64,000 nucleotides of DNA from Polynucleobacter wuianus (GTDB lineage Bacteria; Pseudomonadota; Gammaproteobacteria; Burkholderiales; Burkholderiaceae). The position numbers were made by a program, and so were the translations under genes. The stretch covers positions 1,054,001-1,118,000 of the forward strand of contig NZ_CP015922.1 in assembly GCF_001659725.1 (NCBI RefSeq), in the 5' to 3' direction. This document shows positions 8,992-17,343 of this stretch, one piece after another. Each line of letters starts with the position of its first letter. Within the stretch, counting starts at the first letter, position 1. Below the pieces are notes generated by a model that worked only from the letters and a program-made list of their open reading frames with translations, made no database searches and was not told the origin of the DNA.

Positions 8992-9825
8992 ATGACTGCT
9001 TTATCTACCAGTACTATTGCCGCCCTTGAGGAAATGCTCCAAAACACGGCTCGCTCTGCTCCCGCAGATTACATGCCCATTTATTTTGCACGCGAGTCTA
9101 CTGAAGAACAGGCAATTGGACATTTAAATCCGGATTTCATTCCCTATTTACAAGGGTCACTTAAAAAGCAAGCGGTTCCACTCATTTTCATGGGAAATGA
9201 TCGTTTAACAATTCACTTGGGCAAACCAAGGGAGCTATCAGCAAGCCTTAATCAGTTAGCCAACTTCATGCGCTTAGGTGGTTTTATCCCTGGATGGCGT
9301 AACGAAGATTTTGCTTGGGTAGACCAAAATGGGCACAAGTATTTTCGACTTGAGCGTGCTGCGTTTCGCACCTTTGGATTTCGGAGTATGGCAACCCATA
9401 TCAATGGGTACACGAAGAACAACACCATTTGGCTTGGCAGGCGTAGTGAAAATAAACCCACCGATCCTGGCAAGCTAGATAACATTGCTGCCGGCGGAAT
9501 TACTGCAGATGAAACTCCTTGGGTGAGCGCAAGGCGTGAACTTTGGGAGGAAGCGGGTGTACCACCCCAAATTGCCGATGAAATCGAACCTGTTGGGCGC
9601 ATTCATATGCGCCGTCCGATCTCAGGCAGAGGCTTTCATGATGAGCAGCTCTTTGTCTACGACCTTGAGCTTGCCAATAATTTCATACCCACTAACCATG
9701 ATGGCGAAGTCAGCGGTTTTATTGAGGTTTCATATGCAGAAGCTGCTGCCCGTATCTTGGCCGATGAATTTACTAGCGATGCGGCGTTTGTTACGGCAGA
9801 TTTCATTCTGCGGCGCAATAAGTAG
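8992..9825 (+). CDS. Nudix hydrolase with N-terminal DUF4743-like domain
   Basis: A 277-aa protein with a perfect Nudix box at residues 168-190: Gly168, five residues, Glu174, seven residues, then RELWEEAGV. The N-terminal ~130 residues resemble the DUF4743 domain of proteins labelled thiamin-pyrophosphokinase-related (yeast Tnr3 type). Some of these hydrolyse oxidised thiamine diphosphate. The start is set at ATG 8992. An upstream in-frame ATG at 8887 would add 35 residues rich in Lys/Cys that do not look like the family. The gene lies just before the TPP riboswitch and thi operon, which supports a thiamine link. Alternative: a general NDP-X hydrolase. Confidence 0.82.
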   Translation: MTALSTSTIAALEEMLQNTARSAPADYMPIYFARESTEEQAIGHLNPDFIPYLQGSLKKQAVPLIFMGNDRLTIHLGKPRELSASLNQLANFMRLGGFIPGWRNEDFAWVDQNGHKYFRLERAAFRTFGFRSMATHINGYTKNNTIWLGRRSENKPTDPGKLDNIAAGGITADETPWVSARRELWEEAGVPPQIADEIEPVGRIHMRRPISGRGFHDEQLFVYDLELANNFIPTNHDGEVSGFIEVSYAEAAARILADEFTSDAAFVTADFILRRNK

Positions 9826-9901
9826 CCATTTCAGCTTACGTTTGGCCCTCTTGATCAACGTCATGCGACCGTGACCCTTTTCGTGGTTAAATCTCACTTA
9901 A

Positions 9902-10047
9902 GGATGAAACAGGGGTGCCCTTAAGAGCGGATTTAGCTCCGAGGTGCTGAGAAAGACCCTAGAACCCGATCCAGGTAATGCTGGCGTGGGGAGTTACATC
10001 AGACCGACACCCGGTTTCGTCCATCTAAAACAGTAAGGAGATGGACG
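9902..10047 (+). promoter_or_regulatory. TPP riboswitch (thi-box) with translational expression platform
   Basis: The aptamer core runs from about 9903 to 10000. It includes GGGGTGCCC (9912-9920), GGTGCTGAGAAAGACCC and GAACCCGATCCAGGTAATGC, the conserved thi-box elements. P1 can form between 9903-9910 and 9993-10000. Downstream, 10018-10026 is perfectly complementary over 9 bp to 10039-10047. That hairpin would bury the end of the Shine-Dalgarno and the start codon of thiC. The 5' P1 strand 9902-9910 can instead pair with 10014-10022 over 9 bp, which would prevent the hairpin. Family knowledge: TPP binding shuts off thiC. The alternate pairing is read directly from complementarity. Confidence 0.93.
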
Positions 10048-11984
10048 TGAGCAAAGATAACCAAAAAACCAAACATGAAATTCCAAGTCTGAAAAGTTTG
10101 GAGCGTGACTTCGGTCAAAAATTTGCCTACCCGGCCTCAACGAAAACCTACTTGCAAGGTTCACGTGCCGACATTAAGGCACCGATCCGCATGATTGAGC
10201 AATTACCAACTCGGGTTGGTGAAGAGTTGGTTGCTAATCCGCCTGTACCTGTTTACGATACCTCGGGTCCTTATAGCGATCCAGAAATTGTCATCAACCT
10301 TGAAAAAGGTTTACCAAGATTACGTGAGACCTGGATTAAAGAACGCAATGACACAGAGCAACTTGCGGGTCCTAGCTCTGAATACGGCGTTGCGCGCTCA
10401 AAAGACGAAGCAACACAAAGTTTACGCTTTGCTCACATTAGCGCACCTCGGGTTGCTAAATCAGGACATAACGTCAGCCAAATGTATTACGCCCGTAAGG
10501 GCATCGTTACTCCTGAGATGGAATACGTTGCCCTGCGTGAATCCATGGGTCTGGAGCAATTACGCAAAGACCCTGCTTACAAACAACTACTCAAACAGCA
10601 TCCTGGCAAAGGGTATGGGGCCAACCTGCCTGACATTGTTACCGGTGAGTTTGTGCGCTCCGAGATTGCTACTGGACGCGCCATCATTCCTGCCAATATC
10701 AATCACCCTGAACTTGAGCCAATGATTATTGGTCGCAACTTCCGCGTAAAGATCAATGGCAATTTAGGTAACTCTGCGGTGACCTCCTCCATCAACGAAG
10801 AAGTAGAGAAAATGGTTTGGTCGATCCGTTGGGGTGCAGATACCATCATGGATCTATCCACAGGTAAGCACATTCATGAAACCCGTGAGTGGATTATTCG
10901 TAACTCACCTGTACCCATTGGTACGGTTCCGATTTATCAGGCATTAGATAAGACCGGTGGCATTGCAGAAGATCTCACATGGGAGATGTTCCGCGATACC
11001 CTAGTCGAACAAGCAGAGCAAGGTGTTGACTACTTCACCATTCATGCTGGTGTCTTGCTACGCTATGTACCGCTAACAGCCGATCGCATCACCGGCATCG
11101 TTTCACGCGGCGGCTCTATCATGGCTAAATGGTGTCTTGCACATCACAAAGAGAACTTCCTCTACACCAAGTTTGATGAGATTTGCGAAATCATGAAGGC
11201 TTATGACGTCTCCTTTAGTTTGGGTGATGGTTTGCGTCCTGGCTGTATTGCAGATTCGAATGATGCCGCACAATTTGGCGAACTCCATACCCTTGGTGAA
11301 CTCACTGCTAAAGCATGGAAGCATGATGTTCAAGTCATGATTGAAGGTCCTGGTCACGTTCCAATGCAACGCATTGAAGAGAATATGACCGAAGAGCTCA
11401 AACATTGTTTAGAAGCCCCCTTCTACACTCTTGGACCATTGATTACCGACATCGCCCCTGGCTATGATCACATTACCAGTGGCATTGGCGCAGCTCAAAT
11501 TGGTTGGTATGGCACAGCGATGCTTTGCTATGTCACACCGAAAGAGCATTTGGGCTTACCAGACAAGGAAGATGTTCGTGAAGGCATCATTACCTACAAG
11601 ATTGCCGCTCATGGCGCTGACCTTGCAAAAGGCTTGCCTGGTGCTCAAGTGCGCGATAACGCCCTTTCCAAAGCACGCTTTGAGTTCCGCTGGGAAGATC
11701 AATTTAATCTAGGCTTAGATCCAGAGCGTGCACGTGAATATCATGATGCAACTTTGCCAGCGGAAGGTGCCAAGATTGCACATTTCTGCTCCATGTGCGG
11801 TCCGAAGTTTTGCTCCATGAAGATCACTCAAGAAGTACGTGACTATGCAGCGACATTGGATGCTGATGGCAATCCTAAGCAAGGCTCTAAAGTGATTCCG
11901 ATTGCTGAAGTGACAGAGGCCACTAAGGGCATGGAAGAAATGTCTGCTGAGTTCCGCAAACGCGGTAGCGAAATTTATCAGTAA
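10047..11984 (+). CDS. thiC: Phosphomethylpyrimidine synthase (HMP-P synthase)
   Basis: A 645-aa radical-SAM enzyme that converts aminoimidazole ribotide to HMP-P, the pyrimidine half of thiamine. The C-terminal [4Fe-4S] motif CSMCGPKFC is at residues 581-589, and GEFVRSEIATGRAIIPANIN and the long TIM-barrel core are typical. The start chosen is GTG 10047, because AAGGAG at 10035-10040 lies six bases before it. The in-frame ATG at 10041 abuts that sequence directly and would be poorly spaced. It is the first gene after a TPP riboswitch and leads thiC-thiO-thiS-thiG-thiE. Confidence 0.95.
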   Translation: MSKDNQKTKHEIPSLKSLERDFGQKFAYPASTKTYLQGSRADIKAPIRMIEQLPTRVGEELVANPPVPVYDTSGPYSDPEIVINLEKGLPRLRETWIKERNDTEQLAGPSSEYGVARSKDEATQSLRFAHISAPRVAKSGHNVSQMYYARKGIVTPEMEYVALRESMGLEQLRKDPAYKQLLKQHPGKGYGANLPDIVTGEFVRSEIATGRAIIPANINHPELEPMIIGRNFRVKINGNLGNSAVTSSINEEVEKMVWSIRWGADTIMDLSTGKHIHETREWIIRNSPVPIGTVPIYQALDKTGGIAEDLTWEMFRDTLVEQAEQGVDYFTIHAGVLLRYVPLTADRITGIVSRGGSIMAKWCLAHHKENFLYTKFDEICEIMKAYDVSFSLGDGLRPGCIADSNDAAQFGELHTLGELTAKAWKHDVQVMIEGPGHVPMQRIEENMTEELKHCLEAPFYTLGPLITDIAPGYDHITSGIGAAQIGWYGTAMLCYVTPKEHLGLPDKEDVREGIITYKIAAHGADLAKGLPGAQVRDNALSKARFEFRWEDQFNLGLDPERAREYHDATLPAEGAKIAHFCSMCGPKFCSMKITQEVRDYAATLDADGNPKQGSKVIPIAEVTEATKGMEEMSAEFRKRGSEIYQ

Positions 11985-11989
11985 GCCTC

Positions 11990-13150
11990 ATGAATCAGCC
12001 TGCCATGCATAGCAAATATGCCATCGTTGGCGCCGGCCTCATGGGTCGGCTGCTAGCGGTTGCGCTTGCGCAGCGTGGTGAAAAGGTTGATGTATTTGAT
12101 CAAGGCAGCTCTGATGCCAGCACTGCAGCAGCTCGCATTGCTGCGGCTATGCTGGCCCCGCTTGCGGAATCCGCGATTACCGAAGACTCTGTCGTACGTA
12201 TGGGCATACATAGCTTGCCACGCTGGAAACAGTTAATTGAACAGCTTTCTTCGCCAGTATTTTTTCAGCAAGATGGCACGCTGATTTTGTGGCACAGACA
12301 AGATGCGAATGAAGCTGAACGCTTTACGAAACATTTAGAAAAAAATTGTCGTAACAATTCTCAACTAGCGCTTCCTCAAAAACTGAATAGTTCAGACATA
12401 CGAGATATTGAACCTGGTGTTGCTGATCGCTTTATGCAAGGCTTGTATTTACCAAATGAAGGGCAGCTCGATAATCGTCAACTACTCGACGCCCTTTTAC
12501 ATGAACTCAATACCCTAAAAGTCAATTGCCATTGGAATATGGCGGTTGATCCAGAGCAATTACGTGCAGATGGCATTTATCAATCGGTTATAGATTGCCG
12601 TGGCAATGGCGCTAAGAATGCTTGGTCATCGTCCGTCAATAGCTTGCGTGGTGTGCGAGGCGAAGTTATACGCTTGTATGCGCCTGAGGTTAAATTGCGT
12701 CGCCCCACTCGTTTAATTCATCCTCGCTACCCAATTTATATTGCCCCAAAAGAGAATGATGTCTATGTTGTTGGCGCAACTGAAATTGAGTCAGATGATC
12801 TTTCCGAAATGAGCGTGCGCTCGGCTATGGAATTATTGAGTGCGGTATATACCGTCCACAGTGGCTTTGCGGAAGCCCGCATCTTGGAAATGGCCACCCA
12901 ATGTCGCCCTACCTTAAAAAATAACTTACCAGAAATTCGGATTCAGAAAGAGAAAGGGTTATCGGATTTGATCATGATCAATGGCCTATATCGCCATGGA
13001 TTTATGATTTCTCCTGCAGTTTTAGATTGCACATTGGAGATCCTGGAAAGCGGTCAAAGCAATACGGCTCTTGAATTAGGTCTCAACCTAACGAGTAATC
13101 TTGGTTTAATTGGAAATACCAGTAGTAAAGAGGCAGGCTTATGCGTGTAG
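11990..13150 (+). CDS. thiO: Glycine oxidase ThiO-type FAD-dependent oxidoreductase
   Basis: A 386-aa D-amino-acid-oxidase-fold protein. The FAD-binding GxGxxG is in AIVGAGLMGRLLAVALAQRG near the N-terminus. A C-terminal stretch contains GLYRHGFMISPAVL, the usual ThiO ending. Known role: oxidation of glycine to dehydroglycine for the thiazole ring in aerobes. It begins 5 bp after thiC and its end overlaps thiS by 10 bp, in keeping with one thi operon. The presence of ThiO rather than ThiH implies oxygen-dependent thiazole synthesis. Confidence 0.9.
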   Translation: MNQPAMHSKYAIVGAGLMGRLLAVALAQRGEKVDVFDQGSSDASTAAARIAAAMLAPLAESAITEDSVVRMGIHSLPRWKQLIEQLSSPVFFQQDGTLILWHRQDANEAERFTKHLEKNCRNNSQLALPQKLNSSDIRDIEPGVADRFMQGLYLPNEGQLDNRQLLDALLHELNTLKVNCHWNMAVDPEQLRADGIYQSVIDCRGNGAKNAWSSSVNSLRGVRGEVIRLYAPEVKLRRPTRLIHPRYPIYIAPKENDVYVVGATEIESDDLSEMSVRSAMELLSAVYTVHSGFAEARILEMATQCRPTLKNNLPEIRIQKEKGLSDLIMINGLYRHGFMISPAVLDCTLEILESGQSNTALELGLNLTSNLGLIGNTSSKEAGLCV

Positions 13151-13338
13151 TGGTGAATCAAATTGAATATGAACTTCCGGGTCAGAGCATGATCTCGGAT
13201 GCACTTTCTTTGATTAATGCCAAGCCACCGTTTGCAGTAGCTGTTAATTTGAATTTTGTACCCAAGACTCAGTACGATCAATTCACCTTAAATGAAAATG
13301 ATCAGATTGAAGTCATTGCCCCTGTTACAGGCGGTTAA
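13141..13338 (+). CDS. thiS: Sulfur-carrier protein ThiS
   Basis: A 65-aa ubiquitin-fold protein ending in the Gly-Gly (VIAPVTGG) that is adenylated and thiocarboxylated to feed sulfur to ThiG. Beta-grasp features VNQIEYELPGQSMISDAL and AVAVNLNFVPKTQYD are visible. Its start overlaps the end of thiO by 10 bp and thiG follows after 17 bp. No thiF is seen in the window, so an adenylating enzyme elsewhere, such as MoeB, must serve it. Confidence 0.95.
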   Translation: MRVVVNQIEYELPGQSMISDALSLINAKPPFAVAVNLNFVPKTQYDQFTLNENDQIEVIAPVTGG

Positions 13339-13355
13339 GATAGCTTATCCATTTT

Positions 13356-14174
13356 ATGAACGCCCCATTACCCAACAAGCTCAACAGTGTCGATGCCCTC
13401 GTTCTTTACGGCGAGAGTTTTGCTAGTCGCTTGCTTTTAGGCACCTCTCGCTATCCATCCCCACAGGTTCTAGAGAATGCTGTAGAAAGCGCGAATCCCG
13501 CGATGATTACGGTTAGCCTACGTCGTCAAGGCACCAGCACTACTGAAGCGCACAGCGGTTTTTGGGACTTACTCAAGAAGATGGCCGTACCCGTATTGCC
13601 AAATACCGCTGGCTGCCACAGTCCTCAAGAAGTAATCACGACCGCTCATATGGCGCGCGAAGTTTTTGAGAGTGATTGGATTAAGTTAGAGCTTATTGGT
13701 GATGATTACACTCTGCAACCCGACACCCTACGTCTTGTGCAAACGGCAGAAATCTTGATTAAAGAGGGTTTCAAGGTTCTGCCATACTGCACTGAAGATT
13801 TAATTTTGTGCCAACGCTTAGTTGATGTGGGTTGTCAGGCAATCATGCCTTGGGCAGCACCGATTGGCACAGGTCAAGGCCCGCTCAATCCCTATGCAAT
13901 GAAATTATTGCGTGACCGCATTAAAGTGCCCTTGATTGTTGATGCTGGACTAGGCCTACCTTCACATGCTTGCACTGTCATGGAATGGGGCTTTGATGGT
14001 GTGTTACTCAATACTGCCGTTGCCCTATCCAACGATCCTGTTGCCATGGCCAAATCATTTGCAATGGCAGTCGATGCTGGTCGCACCGCTTACCTTTCTG
14101 GCGCAATGAAGCCCCAAGAATCTGCACAAGCAAGTACACCACTAGTAGGCACCCCCTTTTGGCATCAAGCTTAA
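13356..14174 (+). CDS. thiG: Thiazole synthase
   Basis: A 272-aa TIM-barrel enzyme that builds the thiazole phosphate from 1-deoxy-xylulose-5-phosphate, dehydroglycine and ThiS-thiocarboxylate. The Schiff-base lysine is Lys110 in DWIKLELIGDD. Other family blocks are LPNTAGCHS, PLNPYAMK and the phosphate-binding GFDGVLLNTAVAL. It is 10 bp upstream of thiE and 17 bp downstream of thiS. The length is typical for the family. Confidence 0.96.
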   Translation: MNAPLPNKLNSVDALVLYGESFASRLLLGTSRYPSPQVLENAVESANPAMITVSLRRQGTSTTEAHSGFWDLLKKMAVPVLPNTAGCHSPQEVITTAHMAREVFESDWIKLELIGDDYTLQPDTLRLVQTAEILIKEGFKVLPYCTEDLILCQRLVDVGCQAIMPWAAPIGTGQGPLNPYAMKLLRDRIKVPLIVDAGLGLPSHACTVMEWGFDGVLLNTAVALSNDPVAMAKSFAMAVDAGRTAYLSGAMKPQESAQASTPLVGTPFWHQA

Positions 14175-14184
14175 GGACAAACAG

Positions 14185-15111
14185 ATGAGTCTCATACGCG
14201 ACCTTGCCGATCAAATTATTCAGGCTCATCGTAGCAACGATCTTTGCATTCCGATTCCCGCATTTTCAATAAACTCACCACCGCCACGAATTGATAATGA
14301 AGCAGCTGCCGATCATTACGAACTTGCTGGTGCTCTCGCTGCAATTGAGATGGGCTTTATTGAGTCCGATGCCAAAGTATTAGGCAAGGCTTGGTCTCGC
14401 ATGACCTTGCACGATGGGGGCTTTGATCCGTTTAAATGGCCCAGCAGACCAGAGCAATTTGATTTACTGCCCTGGACTCGCAATATGAACCCCAATGCAT
14501 TTAAGGAATGTCCAAAGCGTCTGGGACTCTATGGTGTCATGCCAGATGCCGACTGGGTAAAGCGCATGGTTGATGCAGAAATCCCTACTGTGCAATTACG
14601 CTTTAAGTCTGAAGATCGATACAAAATTAGAAGGCAAATTAAAGAGTCTGTGAAAGCGGTTGAGAGTAGCAAGACCCTGCTCTTTATTAATGACTACTGG
14701 GAAGAAGCAATTGACGCAGAAGCTTATGGGGTTCATCTGGGTCAAGAAGATTTAGAAACTGCTGATCTGGAGAAAATTCGGGGGGCAGGATTAAGACTCG
14801 GCTTAAGCACTCATGGCTATTCAGAGCTTGTGATTGCGGATCGTTTTTGCCCTAGCTATATTGCAATGGGTGCTATCTTTCCAACCAATCTCAAGAAAAT
14901 GCCCACTGCCCCACAAGGACTTGGTAGGCTTTATCAATACGCTAAATTAATGAGTCACTATCCATTAGTAGCGATTGGCGGAATCGACCAAGACAGTATT
15001 CATGCGGTATCTAAGAGTGGCGTAGGCTCGGTTGCGGTAGTAAGAGCCATTACCCAAGCTAAGGACCCTAAGGCTGCGGTGAAGCACTTACAGGAATTAA
15101 TGCAAGCTTGA
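14185..15111 (+). CDS. thiE: Thiamine-phosphate synthase with N-terminal extension
   Basis: A 308-aa protein whose last ~195 residues are ThiE: VQLRFK, LLFINDYWEEAI, YGVHLGQEDLE, GLSTHGYSE, YIAMGAIFPTNLKKMP and VAIGGI are the expected substrate and pyrophosphate loops. It couples HMP-PP with thiazole phosphate. The first ~110 residues are extra compared with the usual ~210-aa enzyme. They include ADHYELAGALAAIEMGF and WSRMTLHDGGFDPFKWPS, and I do not recognise that domain. The start ATG is supported by AAGGAC 6 bases before it and by the 10-bp gap after thiG. Confidence 0.92.
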   Translation: MSLIRDLADQIIQAHRSNDLCIPIPAFSINSPPPRIDNEAAADHYELAGALAAIEMGFIESDAKVLGKAWSRMTLHDGGFDPFKWPSRPEQFDLLPWTRNMNPNAFKECPKRLGLYGVMPDADWVKRMVDAEIPTVQLRFKSEDRYKIRRQIKESVKAVESSKTLLFINDYWEEAIDAEAYGVHLGQEDLETADLEKIRGAGLRLGLSTHGYSELVIADRFCPSYIAMGAIFPTNLKKMPTAPQGLGRLYQYAKLMSHYPLVAIGGIDQDSIHAVSKSGVGSVAVVRAITQAKDPKAAVKHLQELMQA

Positions 15112-15127
15112 GCTTCGCTTAAAGTAA

Positions 15128-16012
15128 TTAGTTTTTCTCTTTCTCGTCTAACAAAGCCGTTGGGTAGAAATCATGCATATGCCACAGGGGCCCTGGGCCC
15201 TCTCCAATACTGAGAAAGCGCCCAGCTTCTAGTCCAGCTTCTACATAGGCAATTGCTTTAGCAACCGAGTGAGGTAAATCATGACCATCCGCTAGGTAAG
15301 TTGCAATCGCAGAAGCAAGCGAACAGCCTGTACCGTGGGTATTGGCAGTATTAACACGATAATGTTTGAACTCTTTCGATTGAACGACCTCAAGACTATC
15401 TTCAATCGTTCGCCACATTAAGTAATCAGTAAGTTGAGTATGTGTTGCGTCAAGATGACCACCTTTAATTAAAACTGCTTGTGGGCCCATATCCAGTAAT
15501 TCTTGCGCTGCCAATTTGAAATCATCTGGGGCAGCAATATCTCGGCCCAATAACAAAGATGCCTCATCTAGGTTAGGTGTAATGAGCGTTGCTATTGGAA
15601 ATAAATCAGCGATCATCGCTTGAGCAGTATCGTCACCACCCAAACTGGCGCCAGAAGTAGCGCGTAATACAGGATCTAAAACTATTCGCTTGATGCCATA
15701 TTTGCGCAATGTTTTGGCAACTGTGCGAACGATTTCTGGACTGGCCAACATGCCGATCTTGACGATATCAGCACCTATATCCAATAAAACTGCATCGATT
15801 TGAGCCTCGACAACATCGAGATCAATATCCTGAATGCGTGTGACTCCGAGGGTATTTTGAGCAGTAATTGCCGTGATCACAGACATCCCATACCCACCAA
15901 GAGCGGTGATGACCTTAATGTCAGCCTGAACCCCTGCCCCGCCACCACTGTCTGAGCCAGCAATGGTGAGTACTTTGGGGATCTGTACGGATGTCGGAAG
16001 TAGTGAACGCAT
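15128..16012 (-). CDS. thiD: Hydroxymethylpyrimidine/phosphomethylpyrimidine kinase
   Basis: A 294-aa ribokinase-fold enzyme that phosphorylates HMP and HMP-P. It shows TIAGSDSGGGAGVQADIK at the N-terminus, TPNLDEASLLLGR and the anion-hole motif NTHGTGCSLASAIA. It converges on thiE with a 16-bp gap, completing the pyrimidine branch next to the thi operon though on the opposite strand and outside the riboswitch. Its ATG at 16012 lies only 21 bp from the 5' end of tRNA-Asn, so its promoter must lie in the same A/T-rich patch or inside the tRNA gene. Confidence 0.94.
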   Translation of the reverse strand: MRSLLPTSVQIPKVLTIAGSDSGGGAGVQADIKVITALGGYGMSVITAITAQNTLGVTRIQDIDLDVVEAQIDAVLLDIGADIVKIGMLASPEIVRTVAKTLRKYGIKRIVLDPVLRATSGASLGGDDTAQAMIADLFPIATLITPNLDEASLLLGRDIAAPDDFKLAAQELLDMGPQAVLIKGGHLDATHTQLTDYLMWRTIEDSLEVVQSKEFKHYRVNTANTHGTGCSLASAIATYLADGHDLPHSVAKAIAYVEAGLEAGRFLSIGEGPGPLWHMHDFYPTALLDEKEKN

Positions 16013-16017
16013 CTTGC

Positions 16018-16024
16018 TATAATA
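16018..16024. promoter_or_regulatory. Shared -10 region of tRNA-Asn (+) and thiD (-)
   Basis: TATAAT at 16018-16023 is a consensus -10 for tRNA-Asn, placed 11 bases before the mature 5' end. On the other strand the same patch reads TATTAT (16019-16024), which would start transcription within a base or so of the thiD ATG. No strong -35 hexamer is visible for either direction. The reading is inferred from spacing only. Confidence 0.5.
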
Positions 16025-16033
16025 TCGGCTTAT

Positions 16034-16109
16034 TCCTCGATAGCTCAGTCGGTAGAGCGCCGGACTGTTAATCCGTAGGTCCCTGGTTCGAGCCCAGGTC
16101 GAGGAGCCA
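16034..16109 (+). tRNA. tRNA-Asn (anticodon GTT)
   Basis: The acceptor stem TCCTCGA pairs with TCGAGGA. The D-arm contains AGCTCAGTCGGTAGAGC, the anticodon loop is CTGTTAA within CCGGA/TCCGT (anticodon GTT), and the T-arm is CCTGG-TTCGAGC-CCAGG. The discriminator is G and CCA is encoded at 16107-16109. A consensus -10 lies just upstream and an intrinsic terminator just downstream, so it is transcribed alone. Confidence 0.96.
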
Positions 16110-16119
16110 AATATGTGAA

Positions 16120-16146
16120 GGGTCCAGAGAAATCTGGGCCCTTTTT
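16120..16146 (+). terminator. Rho-independent terminator of tRNA-Asn
   Basis: GGGTCCAGA (16120-16128) and TCTGGGCCC (16133-16141) form a 9-bp stem with one G-U pair and a GAAA loop, followed by five T. Confidence 0.88.
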
Positions 16147-16235
16147 CATTTATAGTCCCTCAATTTGCTCTGTTATGCTTAAATTAAGACATTAGAAATC
16201 ATCATCAGAATGATTCCAATAAATAGGAGATAGCA

Positions 16236-17264
16236 ATGATTTACAGCAGTCTTTTTAGTGTGTTTGGGCGAACAGTACAACTATTCTCTGTACTTGCTGT
16301 ATTGCTGGGGGGCACTCAAACCTCTTTCGCACAATCTGATTACCCAAATAAGCCAATCCGGTTTGTAGTGCCTTTTCCTGCAGGTGGCGCTACCGACAAT
16401 ATTGCTAGACCTTTACAAAATGAACTTCTCAATACCGTGAAGTGGAACGTGGTTATTGATAACAAACCGGGTGCTGGCGGCAATATCGGCGCTGAGGTTG
16501 TTGCCAAATCATCGCCCGATGGTTACACCTGGTTAATGGCATCTGTTGGCACGCACGGCATTAACTTACCGCTCTACACTCAAGGTGGTGGAAAGATGCC
16601 GTTTGATCCGATCAAGGATTTCACGCCCATTACTTTGGTTGCTGAATTACCAAACGTCTTGGTTCTGAATCCAGAATTTGCTTCTAAAAATAATATCAAC
16701 AGCGTGAATGATTTGATTGCTTATGCCAGAGCCAACCCAGGTAAAGTCAATATGGCATCCAGTGGTAATGGCACTTCAATCCATATGGCCGGTGAGCTCT
16801 TTAAGTCAATGACTAAAACCTATATGGTTCACTTGCCATATAAAGGCAGCCCTCCTGCAGTGACTGATTTGATGGCTGGTAACGTAGACATCATGTTTGA
16901 CAATCTGCCCTCTTCAATTAATTACATTCGTGCTGGACGTCTAAAAGCATTGGCAGTAACAAGTGCTAAACGCTCACCTGCCTTTCCAGATTTACCCACC
17001 ATTGCTGAAGCTGCCAATTTGCCAGGCTATGAAGCAACCTCATGGTTTGGCGTTGTTGGTCCTGCAAATATGCCTGCCGATATTCTGATGAAAGATAGCA
17101 CTACATTGATGGCTGCAATTAATAGCCCATCAGTCAGAGAAAAGTATCTAGCAATGGGTGCGCAACCCGTTGGCAATACACCAGCACAGTTCGCAACCTT
17201 CATTAAAAATGAAATTGCGAAATGGACTAAGGTTGTAAAAGACTCTGGGGCAAAAGTAGATTAA
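16236..17264 (+). CDS. Bug/TctC family periplasmic substrate-binding receptor
   Basis: A 342-aa exported protein. The signal peptide has a hydrophobic core SVLAVLLGGTQTSFA and probable cleavage near residue 32. The mature part opens with YPNKPIRFVVPFPAGGATDN, the hallmark of the Bug receptors of tripartite tricarboxylate transporters, and ends with ATFIKNEIAKWTKVVKDSG. These receptors bind carboxylated solutes. Many are orphans without TctA/TctB, as here. AGGAG precedes the ATG at a normal distance. It stands alone between two intrinsic terminators. The ligand is unknown. Confidence 0.9.
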   Translation: MIYSSLFSVFGRTVQLFSVLAVLLGGTQTSFAQSDYPNKPIRFVVPFPAGGATDNIARPLQNELLNTVKWNVVIDNKPGAGGNIGAEVVAKSSPDGYTWLMASVGTHGINLPLYTQGGGKMPFDPIKDFTPITLVAELPNVLVLNPEFASKNNINSVNDLIAYARANPGKVNMASSGNGTSIHMAGELFKSMTKTYMVHLPYKGSPPAVTDLMAGNVDIMFDNLPSSINYIRAGRLKALAVTSAKRSPAFPDLPTIAEAANLPGYEATSWFGVVGPANMPADILMKDSTTLMAAINSPSVREKYLAMGAQPVGNTPAQFATFIKNEIAKWTKVVKDSGAKVD

Positions 17265-17282
17265 CCCTCTAATTTGCCAAAC

Positions 17283-17310
17283 AAAAAGAGGAGCCCAGCT
17301 CCTCTTTTTT
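17283..17310. terminator. Bidirectional intrinsic terminator
   Basis: AGAGGAGC (17287-17294), loop CCA, GCTCCTCT (17298-17305), flanked by an A-run and a T-run. It lies between the convergent Bug gene and TPP-dependent enzyme and can serve both. Confidence 0.85.
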
Positions 17311-17343
17311 ATTGCCCTTTTGCTTTACTGTTTAGCTTATGTT

